From contig NW_024881589.1 of the NCBI RefSeq assembly GCF_019059575.1, forward strand, positions 372,001 through 436,000: a stretch of 64,000 nt of DNA, given 5' to 3'. The stretch's first letter is position 1, and each line of letters opens with the position of its first letter. The notes beneath the pieces are model-generated. The model did not search any database, had not been told where the DNA came from, and saw only the letters and a list, made by a program, of their open reading frames with translations. Of this stretch, positions 30,098 to 40,860 are shown in pieces. This stretch comes from Amphibalanus amphitrite (taxonomy: Eukaryota; Arthropoda; Thecostraca; Balanomorpha; Balanidae). A program made the position numbers and the translations under genes.

Positions 30098-30697
30098 GGT
30101 GTGCGGACAAATTGCCGAAAGGCGATTTGCCGAATGTCATTTTGCCAAATGCATTTCGCCGAATGTCATTTTGCCTATGTGCTTTTTGCCGACGTGTTAA
30201 AAAGTCGAAATGCTTTAAGTCGAAATGCGTTTTGCCGACATGCCTTTTTTTTCGAACTACTCCGCCACCCATTATTAGGTGACCAGGAGTGCCCCCACCC
30301 TCAGCCCAGCGACTCACAGCACCTTACGTTAACACCAGACAAAAATAAAAAAGGATAAGTCGCGGCACTCCCAGCTAGGAAAATTGAAAAAAAACAAAGT
30401 AAGCAAAAGAAGTGCGGGAACCGGTTAATCAATAAAGAGAGCCAAAGTAGTCATTGCTGAAAGCAGCGGATGACTGTTCTACTACCATACATGCATACAT
30501 AATTGGTTAGTAGAGTGCATTAAGTCTTTCACTCCTAGAAGAAAAATCAGCAAATGGCAATCCAGTGGGGAAACATTTCTGGTCAATTCGAGCGCAGGTC
30601 AACAGCCAGACTTTCTAGGGCCCACCAGCTAAGCAGGGCTTGTTGCTGATGGACCCCTTCAAGTCCGGCGTTCCATTTGAGTGGGGACGTATCTCCT

Positions 30698-30735
30698 GTG
30701 TTGATAATCACAAAGGTAGGTTACATTATCAACAC
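30698..30735. repeat. Hairpin: GTGTTGATAAT inverted repeat
   Basis: 11-bp perfect arms (30698-30708 and 30725-30735) lie in the sequence inserted into the foldback element. Their role is unknown. Confidence 0.7.
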
Positions 30736-30750
30736 ATCATTGTCAGCCTA

Positions 30751-30792
30751 GCCCAATAATAAATGCACCAATATGTCCATTTATTATTGGGC
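30751..30792. repeat. Hairpin: GCCCAATAATAAATG inverted repeat
   Basis: 15-bp perfect arms (30751-30765 and 30778-30792) with a 12-bp loop stand next to the previous hairpin. They may belong to the 3' region of the inserted LINE. Confidence 0.75.
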
Positions 30793-31115
30793 CACTTGTC
30801 GAGATGCTAAGCACTTTGTATGAAAAGTACTAGGTAAGCGTGTGTATTACGCTATTTAGGTATGTATTGCTATTTGTTATCATGTTCTTGTTGTTTTTCT
30901 TATTGTAAGATTTAACATATTTTCATATTCATTTATAGGTATATTTACGAGGATACTTAGTACCCAGGACTACTTAACTAATACTTTTGCTAATACTTCA
31001 CTTAAACTTTTGATAAGTACTTTTGCTTAGTACTCACTAAGTAAGATATTCTTTACATATTTTTTGAAAGTGTTTTTTGATTGAGGTACTTCTTCTAATA
31101 GAAGATCTTTAGCTA

Positions 31116-32213
31116 TTAAGTCATTCCAGAGTTTGGGTCCGATGCAAGGAAATGAGTAGAGCAGAGCCTGTAATTTTTTGTTGAAAAAACAGGTTGAAAA
31201 TGATGGATATTTCTTGTCTGATGGATAGGGTCAGTTGAAAGATGAAGTAATCGTCTTACAGAGACTGGTAATTCCTGCATTATGTACTTATGCATGATAA
31301 GCATTATTTGAAGTTTGGCTACGTCTTTAATTTTAAGAATACTATATTTTTTAAATATTGGGGTAGCACTTTGTGGTGGGAAAATACCTTCAATTAGTCT
31401 CATGAACCTTTTTTGCAGAATTACCAGCCTTTGAAGGTGGTTTTCATAGTTGGAACCCCAAATGAAACAGCAGTAGTTGATGTAAGGAAAAATCAAAGAA
31501 TAATATAATTGAATGAGCTGCTGTTTTGGGATAAAGCGTCTAGCTCTTGCAATCATTCCAATGTTTCTGCTGATAATTTTACATATGCTACTGATATGAG
31601 ATGTGAATTTGAGGTCAGAGTCAATAAGGATTCCTAAATATTTCACAGTTTTCATTTCAACTACTGCTGTGTTTCTAATGTAAATGTTTAACTTTTCAGC
31701 AGTTCTCCGTTTTGAATATACTTGGAGAAATGTTTTTGATGGGTTCACTGTGAGGTAATTTGCTTCTAGCCATTCAGATATTTTTGACAGGGCTGCATTT
31801 GTTAATTCTTGAAGTGTTTCTCTGTTTTTATGTTTGAAAAATATTGCAGTATCATCTGCATACAACATAATTTGCCCTTCAATTGGAAGATTTGCAATGT
31901 CATTTAAGTATAGAATGAAGAGGAGTGGTCCAAGAATTGACCCCTGCGGCACTCCTATTTTTATTTCTCGTTCAGTTGACTTGACCCCTTCTATCTGTAC
32001 CACTTGAAATCTGTTTGTTAAGTATGATTTGATTGTTTTTAGAATATTTCCTCGAAAACCCATTTTGTTTAACTTTTCTAGTAGTATTTGGTGTTCTACA
32101 GTGTCAAATGCTTTTGAAAGGTCAAGAAAGATACCTGCTATAATGTTATTAGTTTCCAGTGCTTCAGTTATGTAGTCTTGAATAAGCATGACTGGCATGT
32201 AGGTAGAGCCCAA
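31116..32213 (-). CDS. 5'-truncated LINE reverse transcriptase
   Basis: About 365 residues of a non-LTR retrotransposon ORF2, open to its stop. It has the RT core in order: FLDLSKAFDTVEH (motif A with catalytic Asp), GVPQGSILGPLLFILYLND (motif B), MLYADDTAIFF (YADD box), LTVNPSKT (motif D) and VKYLGILIDSDL (motif E). These are followed by the LYYSLIFPYINYC thumb-like region. The endonuclease and the first part of the RT are missing, so the copy is 5'-truncated at about 32215 and has no start codon of its own. The motif wording resembles the CR1/Daphne/Jockey side of the LINE tree; I cannot fix the clade. It is unrelated in detail to the complete LINE at 49.5-55 kb. It sits inside the left arm of the foldback transposon. 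Confidence 0.9.
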   Translation of the reverse strand: MGSTYMPVMLIQDYITEALETNNIIAGIFLDLSKAFDTVEHQILLEKLNKMGFRGNILKTIKSYLTNRFQVVQIEGVKSTEREIKIGVPQGSILGPLLFILYLNDIANLPIEGQIMLYADDTAIFFKHKNRETLQELTNAALSKISEWLEANYLTVNPSKTFLQVYSKRRTAEKLNIYIRNTAVVEMKTVKYLGILIDSDLKFTSHISSICKIISRNIGMIARARRFIPKQQLIQLYYSLIFPYINYCCFIWGSNYENHLQRLVILQKRFMRLIEGIFPPQSATPIFKKYSILKIKDVAKLQIMLIMHKYIMQELPVSVRRLLHLSTDPIHQTRNIHHFQPVFSTKNYRLCSTHFLASDPNSGMT

Positions 32214-32436
32214 ATGTTCATTACCCGAACTGTAAATTTGCCGAAATGCGATTTGCCGAAATGTCGATTAGTCGAAATGTCAATTAGTCGAAATGTAAAT
32301 TTGCCGAAATGTCAATTTGCCGAAATGTCAATTTGCCGAAATGCAAATTTGCCGAAATGTCAATCTGCCGAATTGGCAGTTTGCCGAAATGTCGATTAGT
32401 CGAAATGTAAATTTGCCGAAATGTCAATCTGCAAAC

Positions 32437-32470
32437 CTAGGTTAGGTTAGGTTAGGTTAGGTAAGGTTAG
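32437..32470 (+). repeat. (TTAGG)n telomere-type tract at the foldback core
   Basis: Four to five TTAGG units plus a variant GTAAGG unit stand between the two oppositely oriented arms of the foldback element. TTAGG is the ancestral arthropod telomere repeat. The tract is short, so this is not a chromosome end. Confidence 0.85.
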
Positions 32471-32881
32471 ATTAATTATGGCTAATGGCATTTCCGCAAA
32501 TTTACATTTCGACTAATTGACTTTTCGGCAAATTGACATTTCGACTAACTGTTATTTCGGCAAATTTACATTTCGACTACTTAGCATTTCGACAAAGTTG
32601 CATTTCAGTAAATTGATATTTCGACTAATTGACTTTTCGGCAAATTGACATTTCGATTAATTGACATTTCGGCAAATTAGCACTTCGGCAAATTGACATT
32701 TTCGACTTTTTGCACGTCGGCAGAAAGGCATGTCGGCAAATTGCATTTCGACTTTTAGAACTTCGCCTTTTTGACACGTCGGCAAAAAGACATCGGTAAA
32801 ATGCATTCGACATATTGACATTCAGCGAATAAGCATTCAGCAAAACGCAGTTCGGCAAATTTTCCTGTAACCGATAACAGC

Positions 32882-35800
32882 ACGGTACTTTTAATTTTGA
32901 TGGTTGCAAGCTTGAAAAACATGTCAACATTTAATTTTGCGTATTTAACACCGGGTGCACCTAGCGTATGAATACCTAATACCTTCCTCAGAGCTTCATC
33001 CTACATATATTAACACCGTCAATCAGGTTAGCTGCCGTTCAATCACTATAACTAAATGTCATGAGCACAGCATGGCGTTTACCTATAGAACGACCTGAGC
33101 AGGTATAGGTAATTTGAATATAATCTCATTGCACCGTGAGTTAAGTTCATGGACGAGGGAAAGTCTCCCATTTAGCGGAAGTTTTACTTTGGCTCTGTAG
33201 GAAAACATGCGGGCCCAATATCTGGAGAACAAATCTATCGGGCCTGGTGGTGCTAGGGAAAACATCACGTTTTGTTCCGTTCTTAGAAAGACAAGAGCCT
33301 GTCGAATTTGCATTCGCGCCTAATTAGCAGCGATTTATCGTCTTATGCATGCACTAGGGCCCATTCAAGCTTCATATGCAGCCGTTTTGTCACGCCGAGA
33401 CCGTCTTATAGAGCTTCTATTATCACAGCTCTCGACAATGAGCACCGGTGCACGGGCCAGCATCACTCGAACATAGTTGTGCACAGGGGAAGGTCGCACC
33501 TCTGCCTGGCTCGTCCGACCCCGTCCGGCGCTCCTGCTATCTGCCCGCCTCCCACGACTCGAGTCAGAGCCCACACCTGCTCCGAGACGGGCGGGCACGG
33601 CGGGCGGGGCGGCCGGCGGACCCGCCCGTCACGAACGCGGATGTGGGGCGGGGCGGGGGCGGGGGCGGGCCAGCAAGGTCAGACCGGCGTCGGCCGGCGG
33701 CCGGCCGGTGTGGCACTCTGGGCCGGATCTGTCGGCCGCCCCAGGCGCCAGTTAACCGGCCGACTCCCGCGGCGGTGAGACGTTATCGCTCTGTTACATC
33801 GCCCAGCCGCAGACGGTCCTAACTCGGCCTCAGGCGTCTGCGTCAAATCGGGCACTTATTGAGCCCGGAGCCTCCCCCCACAAACTCGCCGAGAAATTGG
33901 CGATAAACTACCATAATGCTGCACCCTCTCACGCTCATTTTGCGTGGAGTGTAGGTGCTAAATAGCACTCTTCAGATCAAGTCAACCCGGATTTTGTGGT
34001 CATTTGCAAACGAAGAACTACCGCACACAAATTGTTCACAAGGTGCACCGGCGGGCAATTTAACACGAATACCATAATACCAACTTGTTTGCAGCTTGCA
34101 GACTCTTCGGTGATGGTGTGCTAACACTCTTTAATCAATTTCTTAAGTGATTGGTGATATGGTTTTACAACCTCCTAAATGTTGTTGCATATCAGGAGCA
34201 GTATAGGAACTAACACAATGCAGTGTTTTAGCTTGCCTTAGTGTGAAAAGGCAATATCTTATAGAGCCGATTGTCTGCATATCTGATCAAAATTACAAAT
34301 GCAAAGGGTCTGGTAATCGCTCCTGTTTAATACCTCGCCACGTATCAGTCATGCCCTCCATAAACCCAGAGAGAACTGCTGGCCGATTATGTGACCTTGT
34401 CCTTCAGCCTTGCTCTGAATAGTTATCCATACGTCCCCGAGCTACTGGCGGCAATCGGTGACTCAGGTTATCGGGAATTGATCTTTGTAGATGACCTCCG
34501 ATATGATATCGCTCCAGAGTATTCCACGCCTGCCCTGCAGTCGTAGCACTGGCTACCGGGTTCCCCATGGTCCCCGGATGATTGGGCCGAGGATGGCTTC
34601 GAAGGGGCTAGGGCCTGGGGAAATATGATGAAAGACGAGCATAGGCTTACATTTGTTGATGAAACATGTATGCACTTGCAGAGTTAGAGGCAGAGCGTGA
34701 ATAACTATAAGACTCGGTCGTAGAGACTCGGACGTGCAGTTGGAAGTGCGAATGCGTGAGGGGTTGCGACGTAACCCCTCACTTACTGCAGGACTGCAGT
34801 TACTGCAGGACGTATGTAAACGTAAAGGCGCAGGCCTTCATATCTTGAGTTTTGGATTGCAGGCTGGCTCGCATAGGTTTCTAGATATGCAGATGTTTGC
34901 TTGCATTGCATTGGTGCTGTTTGTGCATGAATTATGACTTTGAATGGTAATGATGATTCTTTCCACTAATGCTTGCATTTTGTATTTTTCCAAAAAACTT
35001 ATTATTTCATCAGCTGGTGTAATCATTGGTGCATTTCAATCAAATAATAATGCAGGACCTTCACAAAAAATGCATTACATTGCCAAGTCAAAGTGATCGG
35101 TGCATTCATGTCAACGTGATGTGCAATGTTCAATTGTTCATTGTTCATTTTTCCTGCGTGTCAACCCGGAAGATGACGTCACCGATCAGCTCCGTTAGAC
35201 AGGTCGAGGGCCAGCGCTGACTCATGGACTGGTATGGAGAACCGGAGTGTGACGGGGAGGGAGCTAAGATTTAGGAAAAGGGTGGATAGACGGGTCAGCA
35301 ACAATGAACTTGGAGACGACTGGACAAAGGTGAACCGTGCAGAGAAGTGCGAGAGAAGTCGGGATTCTTGTTAGGGTAATGAAGAGAAGGAGATCTCGGG
35401 GCTTCACCTCACAAGGTCTTGTCGACTCGATCAGGTCATCGTCCTGAATAAAACATCACCCCTGGACGTGTTCTTACACTGTGTCATCTGCTTCCCTGTA
35501 ACCTCTGACGTCAGACTGGGTAGCCAGGTGAGCGGAAGTTCCTCCGCGGCGTGCTCAGTGATAGGTTATGGCCGCCGCGGCGCGGGCATCCCGCGGTGGG
35601 GTGACCGCGATCGGCCGGAGCCACACCGGGCTGGCCCACCGGCAGCCCGTCGCGGTGGCCACGGGTCCCGAGTGGGGAGAGACGGGTATCCCCCGTCCAG
35701 GTGGTCGCGTGCCGGGGGACAGGGCGCGGCAGAACCCCGCACGACAGGCGTCCGCAGGACAGGGCGAGCCGGCACTGGGCGCATTGCACGCTACACACTG

Positions 35801-35889
35801 CACGATCTGTGGCCGAGCGGCGTGAGGACGGGCTTCATGGGCTATTGCCTGCAGTGGCGTGCAGACTTGGAAGAAATAAATCAAAAGTT
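32882..35889. other. No gene recognised
   Basis: AT-rich DNA with one strongly GC-rich island at about 33460-33830. The island contains a run of GGGGCGGGG-type GC boxes (33645-33672) that could form a G-quadruplex or serve a promoter. No exon was supported. Confidence 0.5.
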
Positions 35890-36020
35890 TTGTATCGAGA
35901 GTACATGAACCTCCAGGCTCCACGAATCAAACTATTAAAACAGTTACATTTAAGGCGTAAATGTAACTGTTTTAATAGTTTGATTCGTGGAGCCTGGAGG
36001 TTCATGTACTCTCGATACAA
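35890..36020. repeat. Perfect palindrome, 63-bp arms, 5-bp loop
   Basis: The left arm 35890-35952 and right arm 35958-36020 match at every base I checked, around the loop AGGCG. A matching pair of open frames on the two strands is a by-product. It is too regular for chance and may be a miniature foldback element. No target duplication was found. Confidence 0.95.
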
Positions 36021-37540
36021 TACTTGTCCATTTATAACTACAAATCAAAAGTTGTTCACATTTCAGGTTATTGTCAAGTTAGAGATGGTGGTAACAACAG
36101 GTGACTGCTATGTTTGACTTGCCATTTTAGTATGCTCTGGACAAGGCGTATACGAATAGATGGTGGGCATGCCATGCAATTTCATTTCATGTCATTTTGC
36201 AGATAAAACTGTAACAACCTTTGGTATGAGGCACCCAATATGACACTAAATTTTCCAACGGTTCAGGCAGCTCATTTCAGTATTAACCTAATTTAGATGT
36301 TGGCGCTCATTGACTTATGCGATGTTACAAAAAAAAAACAATTGTTCTGTTCTCACCACTCCACTTGATTAAAGTAATTAACCTTTAAGATTCCTCGTAA
36401 GCGCGTTGGTCAACAAAACAAAAACGTTGATTGAAACAGAGATAACTCTAACGTCTATCTGAAGTGTCGGCCGTCTTCCCACCGACTCCATTCATCCCGG
36501 CAACAAAAGCCATTCATGCCGCCCTTTCACCGACGCCCTTTCTGCATCCCTCCGTCAGAGGTCACCGTGGTGATGCCACGGCTCAGCGCAGCACAATGTG
36601 ACGAAAACACTCAACAGTCGTCCGTCGCAAGACTGCCCCTCCCAGCTGCGTGCCATCAGATTGCTCACCGTCCCACGGCTATCCAGCTGACACACCAGGA
36701 CAATTAGGGCCCGCCATACATCTTTGCGATGTGCCATCTGAGTCCTCGCCCAGGGCTGACTTCTCTGTTTATCATAACGTCAAGATACGCCTCCATTAGA
36801 AAGCCAGACTCCTGGGCTGGTGCGGTGAGCTTGTGAAACAAATAATTTGTTTACGATGTGCGTGAGCCGTGTCGGCCGGCTCTGGCGCGGTCACTGTACG
36901 CCCTCCGTCAGAAACTGACATGTAACTATGTACCACGCCGCCGGCGACGGGGCGCCGACGATGCGGCTGGCGGCGCTTTATGAGCCTCGGAAGGACAAGG
37001 ACTGCGTCCCGCAGTGCAGTGCGCCGCAGAACGACCCGCCTTGAACCTGCGCTTTGTGGACAGCTGTCGGCCCTGCGGCAAGGTAGCGGCGACGGACGAT
37101 TCCGTGGATCGCCGCGATCCGGGAAATTCCGATTCCCGGATAGCTTCAATGGGGCGGCGGAACGCCATGGTAGGTTTCAGGCGGAGACACTTGGACAATA
37201 GACACGGTTATTATAGGATGAAGGATGGTGTGGGAGAGATGTGGTTGAAAATGGTGTGAGTTGTGACTTTGGATTCCTAACAGGTCCACAAATCCCCACC
37301 TTCATAAGTTTTAGGTCGATGTTACATCACCGATGCATGTCAAAGTCTCACATGCAGGGATCATCTCGGTCAGGACGGTCTCGTGTCGCTTACAGCTCTG
37401 GATCAACTCATCAGGCCGGTGTCAGGTGTCAGCTAAGTGTCCAATCTGTGTCAGACGGTGTCAGTAGCGGGTCTGACGTAACGGTGACACGGCTCAGGAA
37501 GGCAATACGGTGAAAGCCGGCCACGCTCCATCGGTCTGCC
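36021..37540. other. No gene recognised
   Basis: Contains a GC-rich island near 36880-37160 and otherwise unremarkable DNA. No splice-consistent exon was found. Confidence 0.5.
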
Positions 37541-38533
37541 TTAAGGTGCCCTGACACTTGCACGACTTTTGGTCACGATTTTGTCGTGGCAAGCCGTGCC
37601 ATTTTCGTGCACGAACTGGGATGGCTCCCGCACTGTTCACGACTAGTGCACGACCAGTTCACGACGATTTCACGAATAATTCACGAATGCGTGCCCATCA
37701 GTGTCCACATTGGCACGGACTGGTACGACGAGTTCACGCATACTTTCCGCATAGTTTGCGCATAGTTTACGCACTTCACGCATTGGCACGACAAGTTTGC
37801 GCAATTTGTGCCGACTTGGGCATGCCATATAAAAGTGGGACCTCCCATTCACTAATGTAAGGCTGTAAGCTCCGTGTCCTGGCAAGACCCATCGTGACCT
37901 CCAGTGACACAAATGTCCTGACCTTGCCTAATGTGACCAGTTTGACCTGGACTGACTTATCGTGACCTTGGCTGACCTCTGCGACCTGGCGTGACCCATC
38001 GTGACCTCATGGTGACCTCTGTGACCTAACCTGACACCGTGTGACCTAATTTGACCTCTGTGACCTAACATGAGCCCGTGTGACCTAGTTTGACCTCTTT
38101 GACCTGAAATGACCCGTTAAATACATTTTCGGTCATTACTTCCCATCTAGGCGTCCAATCGACTCGGGAAAAACACCAAACAATCCCAAATTTCGCGCTG
38201 CGAAGCAAGCCGAGATCCACAGATTGGCACGGGCTGGTAGGACGAGTTCACGAATACTTTTCGCATAGTTTGCGCATAGTTTACGCACTTCCCGCAACGT
38301 CCCGACGAGTTCACGACGAGTTCACGAACAGTTTGCGCATAGTTCACGATCCGGTTGCGAAATTTTGTCGTGACCAAAACTTTGAACATTTCAAAGTTTT
38401 TGACCCGACATGGCACGAAGTCACGACGAGTTAACGCACACTTCACGTCAGTTCACGACTAGTTTGCGCACGGGCACGATTCGATTCGTGCCAATGCGTG
38501 CCTCAAAATCGTGCAAGTGTCAGGGCCCCTTAA
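37541..38533. mobile_element. TTAA-flanked inverted-repeat element with TTCACGA arrays
   Basis: TTAA at 37541-37544 and 38530-38533 brackets inverted ends reading GCCCTGACACTTGCACGA just inside (preceded by GGT on one side and GGG on the other). Inside, both ends hold arrays of TTCACGA/GTTTGCGCA words in mirrored orientation, giving foldback character. The middle is a tandem TGACCT array. No transposase is present. A TTAA duplication is the mark of the piggyBac superfamily, so a non-autonomous piggyBac-like element is the best guess. Confidence 0.8.
37880..38130. repeat. Tandem TGACCT/GTGACC array
   Basis: About 20 copies of a TGACC-containing word at 10-20 bp spacing, including GTGACCTCTGTGACCTAA repeats. 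TGACCT is the complement of the nuclear-receptor half-site AGGTCA. The array forms the core of the surrounding TTAA element. Confidence 0.8.
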
Positions 38534-39569
38534 GACACGTGAAAACGGCCCAGCTCAGAGATAAAGTGCGCACAGCAGACGCTAATGACGCACTTAAACG
38601 AATCGGGGGACATGAGCGCTCATCGCGCACCAAAGTGGCTCGGAAACGGCCGGTGAGATCAGCTTTTCAGATTCAGGCTCAGCAGCTAATGTCCAGATTA
38701 CATACACGCTCCAGAGAGGCACATGTATCATGACGCCAGAAATGTCACAGGGAAACAGACGCGGCTGCTCCAACATGAATTTAAAACTAGTCGATCTCAC
38801 AACAAATATATTGCTGACACATGTCGGCCAAGGAACAATAAGGTAACCATGATGAAATTTGATTTGCCCTTTATTAGCAGAGTGAAAATCACTTCGTTTT
38901 CTTAGTTCTTACTTTTCAATTCACACTACTCCTATTTTTCCTTCTTCATATAAACCGAGCCCCAAAGGAGGCACCAAGTGATGTGCCCTGCGCTAACTAT
39001 TTCAACACAGTAACAGACTGTCGCTGACTTGTGCTAGCATTATGTTGAACATCAATGTACGTGTAACAAAGTGCCTAAATACCTATTTTCTTTGGGATTT
39101 CCTTTGAAATGAGCAATCGACGTTCAATTCAGCAAAAAAATATGATAAATCGGGCTACAGGGCTATCGTATCGACGGCTGTTGAAGAAAAGTTTGAACAT
39201 CAGAACAGTTTGAATGGTTCCCGAAAAGAATAAGTTGCGTTCCTTACAAGTTGATTCACCCACCACGAAGACTACCAGTGTTACAATTTGCGATTGTGTA
39301 TCAGAAGAAGACCAGGCCAATGTCCTTGAAGAGAGGCGCTCGTCACCATTTCTAATCATTTCCTGGCTGCCATCATGGGCGGCCTAGATCCGAGGTAATG
39401 ATATGCCATTCGCCAAGGTCTTCTTTTCCGCTCGGTTTTCATGAGTGTCGTTTTTGTATATACCTTCCCTAAGTATGGGGAGGGACCATTATTTCGGCAT
39501 TTTAGCATTAATGTTGTAGCGGTCAGCGGACAGCGGTGCATGGTAAGGATGACTTTGATATTTATAAAC
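38534..39569. other. No gene recognised
   Basis: About 1 kb of plain AT-rich sequence between two TTAA elements, with nothing recognisable. Confidence 0.5.
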
Positions 39570-40392
39570 TTAACCCGGCAGTTGCTGGGGTATTTCGCCA
39601 CCCACCGTTTGCTGGGGGGGGCGTTGAATTTTGAGGTCACAGGTCGGGTCAAGGTCAGGTCAAACACCTGAAATCGGGCTTTCAGTAGCATGGACTTCAG
39701 GGCTTCGCAATGGGCGCCTCTCGTCATAAACGTTGTCAAAACGGTGCACAATCCATCATATAAGGCCTACAAGAGTGTCAGCTCCATGTAGGGGTCAGTC
39801 AAGCATAGGTCAGGGTCAAGGTCAGGTCAACCGGGTAGGCACATATCCCCGAAAATCAAAACTGATATTCGCAGCCTGCGACACATGTTTTATGGGTAAT
39901 TTGGGGCGTAGAACCCGATGGTGACATTCATTTTATCGTATGTGTACGTGTTTGACTCAAAAAGTTCAATTTAAGAAATGTATGTATCATGGTCGTGAAG
40001 TAGTCGCGAGAAATTGCCAAGATTCAGTTCAAGATTTTGGAAAATGCAGAACGATAATCAATAATCGAAGATAGCCATTTGATTGTCCATGGTATTGGCA
40101 GTCTAATGGCGTTTACGGCATATCTGTATGTCTATTCTGTGATTTTATATGATTTTTTGAACATATGCCGTTTTTGGTCGAAAACTCAGAAATCATGACG
40201 TCACTAAAACCTCGATATCTCAAAAATTTTCCGACCGATTTTTTTTGAAACTTTGTCACAATAAAGTTCAATCAATTCCCTACAGGTACCCAAATTTTGG
40301 CGCGCCTGCGGCGCGCCGTTTTTATGCTATGGCCCGGCGAAAAAAGTGGGGGCGTTTAACGCCCCCCCCCCCCCCAGCAACTCGCGGGTTAA
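39570..40392. mobile_element. TTAACCCG-ended TTAA element
   Basis: TTAA at 39570-39573 and 40389-40392. The ends read TTAACCCGGCAGTTGCTGGGG and, in reverse complement on the right, TTAACCCGCGAGTTGCTGGGG. The left end carries a second TTTGCTGGGGGGG copy about 34 bp inside. GC-rich G/C runs and GGTCA-containing words (GGGTCAAGGTCAGGTCAA) follow. No coding capacity. The TTAA duplication and a CCC-starting end fit a non-autonomous piggyBac-like element. Confidence 0.82.
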
Positions 40393-40860
40393 AGTGACCA
40401 TCCCACCTTAACATTAGTTTTGAGTTCAGAGATAGCCAAATTGGTGGCCATGGGCTGCAAATACCGGTTTGGGCACTCACAACATCGAAAAATGCTTTAA
40501 TTCGGAGAAACTTGCAGTTTTCGGATTCTAAGGGGCTAATGCATTGGAATGCCCCCTTAGAATTTGTGACGTCAGTGGAGATCTAACAATTTTAAATCTT
40601 TGACTAAAACGTTTGGTAGCACGCGGTGGTATATCGCTGCTTTCCGCGCAACAAGTGCCGCACTTTCAAATAAAGTCGCTAGGAACAACGGAGAGCCCAA
40701 AAAATAAACAAAAGTTAAAGTCTAATATCTTGAAAACCGGTGAATATTCTTCGATGAAATTTGGTAGATATTCGTTTTTGCTCTTTCTGAACCGAGCGAA
40801 ATCACTTTCATGCCAATTCATTAACTTTTTTGAAGGTGGGAACTGGGATGGTCCCTTTAA
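40389..40860. mobile_element. Second TTAA element abutting the first
   Basis: Inverted ends AGKGACCATCCCA lie between TTAA at 40389-40392 and TTAA at 40857-40860, about 470 bp in all. The left TTAA is shared with the preceding element, so one inserted into the border duplication of the other. It is from a different family and has no coding capacity. Confidence 0.75.

Larger units (their letters stand above)
30098..32872. mobile_element. Foldback-type DNA transposon with repeat-built arms
   Basis: The two ends are inverted: left GGTGTGCGGACAAATTGCC, right in reverse complement GGTTACAGGAAAATTTGCC. Both run into arrays of a TTTGCCGAAATG-like word (variants with GTCGAAATG, GCCGACATG). The left arm is 30098 to about 30248 plus about 32221-32436. 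The right arm is about 32480-32872 in the opposite orientation. The centre is a (TTAGG)n tract. A 9-bp duplication flanks the whole. Long inverted arms made of short tandem repeats with a 9-bp duplication are the hallmarks of Drosophila FB (foldback) elements and fit the MULE superfamily. No transposase is present. The left arm has been opened by an insertion of about 2 kb carrying a LINE fragment. Confidence 0.85.
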
